From Sphingomonas sp. FARSPH (lineage in GTDB: Bacteria; Pseudomonadota; Alphaproteobacteria; Sphingomonadales; Sphingomonadaceae), in contig NZ_CP029985.1 of assembly GCF_003355005.1 (NCBI RefSeq), forward strand, positions 2,223,001-2,287,000: 64,000 bases of DNA. Direction: 5' to 3'. Within the stretch, counting starts at the first letter, position 1; each line of letters opens with the position of its first letter. Position numbers and translations under genes: made by a program. Shown here in pieces: positions 62,029 to 64,000 of the stretch. The notes below the pieces were generated by a model. That model had not been told where the DNA came from. It worked only from the letters and a program-made list of their open reading frames with translations, and ran no database searches.

Positions 62029-63081
62029 TCAGGCGGCCGTGCCCACCGCCGCCGCGGCGCTCGCGAAACCGTCGCGGGCGAGCAACGCGTCGAGGTCGCG
62101 CAGGATGCGCGCCGGCAGGCCGGGGCCCTCATAGACCAGCGCGCTATACACCTGCACCAGGCTCGCGCCGGCGCGGATGCGGGCATAGGCCTCCGCCCCG
62201 CTGTCGATCCCGCCCGCGGCGATCAGCGGCAGCGCCGCCCCCGTCGCGGCGCGAAAATCGGCGAGCCGCGCCCTCGCGAGCGGTGCGAGCGGTGCGCCCG
62301 ACAGGCCGCCCGTCTCGCCCTTGCCGGGGGAGGACAGGGGCGGGCGGCCGGTCGTCGTGTTGCCGATGATGATCGCATCGACGCCGTGATCGATCGCCGC
62401 GCGCGCGACCCCGTCGATGCCCGCGGCATCGAGGTCGGGCGCGACCTTCAGGAACAAGGGCGTCGCGCGCTTCACACCCGCGCAGGCGGCCAGCAGTTCG
62501 GCGAGCGCCGCGCCATGCTGCAGATCGCGCAGGCCCGGCGTGTTGGGGCTCGACACGTTGATCGTGACATAGTCGGCGTGGCGCGCGGCTGTGGTGACGC
62601 CCGCGACGTAATCGGCGACGCGGTCGCCCGCATCCTTGTTCGCGCCGACGTTGATGCCGATCAGCGCCGGGACCCGCCGCCCCTTCCCCCGCCGCCTCGC
62701 CGCCCGGACGTTGGCGAGCCCGGCGGCGAGACCATCGTTGTTGAACCCCATGCGGTTGATGACGCCGCGGTCGGCGACCAGCCGGAACAGCCGCGGGCGC
62801 GGATTGCCCGCCTGCGGCAGGGGGGTGAGCGTCCCGATCTCGACGCTGCCGAAGCCGAGCGCGGCGAGACCGTCGATCGCCTCGCCGTTCTTGTCGAGAC
62901 CGGCGGCAAGGCCCACGGGATTGGGAAAAGCGAGACCCGCGACACGCGTCGCCAGCCGCGGAAAGGCGTCCGCGCGCACCCCGCCGGGCAACCGGCCGCG
63001 CAAGCGTAGCGCTGCGATCGTCAGGCCATGGGCGCGCTCCGGATCGAGCTTGAACAGCAGCGGGCGAGCGGCATAGGTCAT
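62029..63081 (-). CDS. pyrD: Dihydroorotate dehydrogenase (quinone), class 2
   Basis: 350-residue membrane-associated FMN enzyme of pyrimidine synthesis, passing electrons to ubiquinone. The N-terminal helix domain LFKLDPERAHGLTIAALRL marks class 2. FMN and catalytic motifs follow: FPNPVGLAAGLDKNGEAIDGL, NVSSPNTPGLRDLQ (catalytic Ser), LIAAGGIDSGAEAYARI and LVQVYSALVYEGPGL. ATG 63081 starts the homology. Confidence 0.96.
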   Translation of the reverse strand: MTYAARPLLFKLDPERAHGLTIAALRLRGRLPGGVRADAFPRLATRVAGLAFPNPVGLAAGLDKNGEAIDGLAALGFGSVEIGTLTPLPQAGNPRPRLFRLVADRGVINRMGFNNDGLAAGLANVRAARRRGKGRRVPALIGINVGANKDAGDRVADYVAGVTTAARHADYVTINVSSPNTPGLRDLQHGAALAELLAACAGVKRATPLFLKVAPDLDAAGIDGVARAAIDHGVDAIIIGNTTTGRPPLSSPGKGETGGLSGAPLAPLARARLADFRAATGAALPLIAAGGIDSGAEAYARIRAGASLVQVYSALVYEGPGLPARILRDLDALLARDGFASAAAAVGTAA

Positions 63082-63196
63082 GGCCACGCGCCTTCGCATC
63101 GCGTCCGGGCCGGTTCAAGCGTTTCGCACGTGCCATCCCGTCCACGCTGATCGGTTTTTCCGCGGTTGACCTGTGGCCCCGAACGCCTATCTGGCC

Positions 63197-63219
63197 AATC
63201 GGAACGATTTTGTCCGATT
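63197..63219. promoter_or_regulatory. Candidate Rrf2/IscR-type operator before the suf regulator
   Basis: AATCGGA (63197-63203) and TCCGATT (63213-63219) flank 9 bases. It lies 30 bases before the regulator ATG, fitting autoregulation. The segment ATTTTGTCCGAT resembles ATTTTGTCCTAT in the cyoA palindrome. Confidence 0.55.
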
Positions 63220-63248
63220 TGCGACGCGTTCGCAACTGGAAAGGAACG

Positions 63249-63704
63249 ATGCGGCTCTCCAGCCTCGCCGATTATGCGGTCGTGTTGATGACCGCCGCCG
63301 CGCGCCTGTCGGACGCGGGGCGGCTCAACGCGACGCGCCTGGCGGAGGAGACGGGGGTGCCGTTGCCCACCGCGCAGAAACTGGTCAGCCGGCTGTCGGC
63401 GGCGGGGCTGCTCGCCAGCGCGCGCGGCACCGGCGGCGGCGTCGCGCTGGCGCGGCCGGCGGCGGCGATCAGCCTTGCCGACATCGTCGAGGCGGTGGAG
63501 GGCCCGATCCAGATGACCGCCTGCGTTGACGGCGCCGCGCTGGATTGCGCGATCGACCATCAGTGCCACGTCAAGCCGCATTGGGGCGTCGTCAACGCCG
63601 CGGTGCGCGGCGCATTGGCCAACGTCTCGCTGGCCTCGCTCAGCGGCGCAGCCTCCCCTTCGGCTTCCAACAGGACCCCGGCCTTCGCCGGGGCGGATGA
63701 GTGA
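63249..63704 (+). CDS. Rrf2-family SUF system Fe-S assembly regulator (IscR-like)
   Basis: 151-residue Rrf2-family repressor/sensor. The winged helix is MRLSSLADYAVVLMTAAARL with ATRLAEETGVPLPTAQKLV. Cysteines C92, C100 and C106 (TACVDGAALDC and HQCHVKP) match the [2Fe-2S] ligands of IscR. It starts the suf operon; sufB begins 2 bases after its stop. The last 12 residues (NRTPAFAGADE) are encoded by a dispersed palindromic repeat, so the natural C-terminus has been extended or replaced. Confidence 0.93.
   Translation: MRLSSLADYAVVLMTAAARLSDAGRLNATRLAEETGVPLPTAQKLVSRLSAAGLLASARGTGGGVALARPAAAISLADIVEAVEGPIQMTACVDGAALDCAIDHQCHVKPHWGVVNAAVRGALANVSLASLSGAASPSASNRTPAFAGADE
63671..63693. repeat. 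Dispersed palindromic repeat inside the 3' end of the suf regulator
   Basis: CAGGACCCCGGC-CTTC-GCCGGGG, with arms CCCCGGC (63676-63682) and GCCGGGG (63687-63693), is the same class as the intergenic repeats at 36925 and 61926. It codes the C-terminal TPAFAGADE tail of the preceding protein. Confidence 0.7.
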
Positions 63705-63705
63705 T

Positions 63706-64000
63706 ATGGCGACCAAGAATGCCGAGGCCTATGAGGCCGTTTCGAAAAAGTACGAGTGGGGCTTCGCCACCGACATCGAACAGGACTTCGCGCCCAAGGG
63801 GCTGAGCGAGGACACCGTCCGCTACATCAGCGCCAAGAAGAACGAGCCCGAATGGATGCTCGACTGGCGGCTGAAGGCGTTCCGCCTGTGGCAGACGCTG
63901 GAGGCGCCGGACTGGGCGAAGCTCGACGTCCCGCCGATCGATTACCAGGACGCCTATTATTACGCCGAGCCCAAGGCGAAGGCGACGATCGCCAGCCTCG
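63706..64000 (+). CDS. sufB: Fe-S cluster assembly scaffold SufB, 5' part only
   Basis: The first 98 residues are visible, the rest lies beyond the window. The opening EAVSKKYEWGFATDIEQDFAPKGLSEDTVRYIS and then NEPEWMLDWRLKAFRLW, with DAYYYAEPKAK, are classic SufB. SufB forms the SufBCD scaffold that builds Fe-S clusters. ATG 63706 follows the regulator stop by one base, so the two are one operon. Confidence 0.96.
   Translation, partial: MATKNAEAYEAVSKKYEWGFATDIEQDFAPKGLSEDTVRYISAKKNEPEWMLDWRLKAFRLWQTLEAPDWAKLDVPPIDYQDAYYYAEPKAKATIASL

Overview
The window looks like chromosomal DNA of a GC-rich alphaproteobacterium, most likely a sphingomonad (Sphingomonas or a close relative). The evidence is the TIGR02300 zinc-ribbon protein, the DUF4112 protein, a Fur without the structural CxxC pairs, a class II EPSP synthase, a RegB/RegA pair beside a bo3-type ubiquinol oxidase, and the orders aroA-cmk-rpsA-ihfB and miaB-phoH-ybeY-corC. 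GC content was judged by eye, not counted. I see no phage, integrase, insertion sequence or CRISPR array. The clearest accessory insertions are two toxin-antitoxin pairs.

Layout. 1-6.7 kb: cyoABCD plus a SURF1 assembly factor, followed on the same strand by the redox-sensing pair regB-regA (regA runs off the left edge). 6.8-13.7 kb: an MHS-type transporter, an EF-hand protein, an OmpR-type two-component pair, a GreA/GreB-like factor, two small proteins and an LplT-like transporter. 13.9-19.2 kb: pgsA-moaD-moaE, a fasciclin lipoprotein, oxyR, a DUF4112 protein, an orphan solute-binding lipoprotein and a small membrane protein. 19.2-25 kb: tRNA-Leu, ihfB, rpsA, parDE, cmk, aroA, a TIGR02300 protein, tRNA-Ala. 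25-32.4 kb: a GntR regulator divergent from a GH51 arabinofuranosidase, then paoABC (periplasmic aldehyde oxidoreductase) and a Crp/Fnr regulator. 32.7-42 kb: a peroxide and iron block with a catalase-family protein, ohrR/ohr, a DUF1440 protein, a PQQ-type sugar dehydrogenase, a TonB siderophore receptor and katG. 42-49 kb: corC-ybeY-vapC-vapB-phoH, an interrupted gene, miaB, a STAS-like protein, plsC-fur. 49-58 kb: an M16 protease, an Asp/Asn hydroxylase-like protein, nfu-rutE-tsaB-rimI and an orphan TadE/TadE/TadG set. 58-64 kb: an acyl-CoA ligase, ggt, pyrD, and the start of the suf operon (rrf2-type regulator and sufB).

How the parts fit. Respiration: RegB has the quinone-binding GGATNPF motif and sits next to the oxidase that consumes ubiquinol, which suggests a local redox feedback loop. 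Peroxide defence: oxyR and katG carry the same 19-bp palindrome (TGATCG-N7-CGATCA) in their upstream regions, and the catalase-family gene has a near match, so they probably form a small OxyR regulon. ohrR/ohr has its own operator-like inverted repeats. Iron and Fe-S: fur, a candidate Fur box before the TonB receptor, nfu and the suf regulator all occur here. The suf promoter and the large cyoA palindrome share the string ATTTTGTCC.

The observations I rate highest are the nested 45-bp palindrome before cyoA, the shared OxyR-type operators, the single in-frame TGA that splits a gene coupled to miaB, the two toxin-antitoxin insertions into conserved gene blocks, and a hydroxylase-like protein that seems to lack an iron ligand. 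I did not find a clearly novel multi-gene system.
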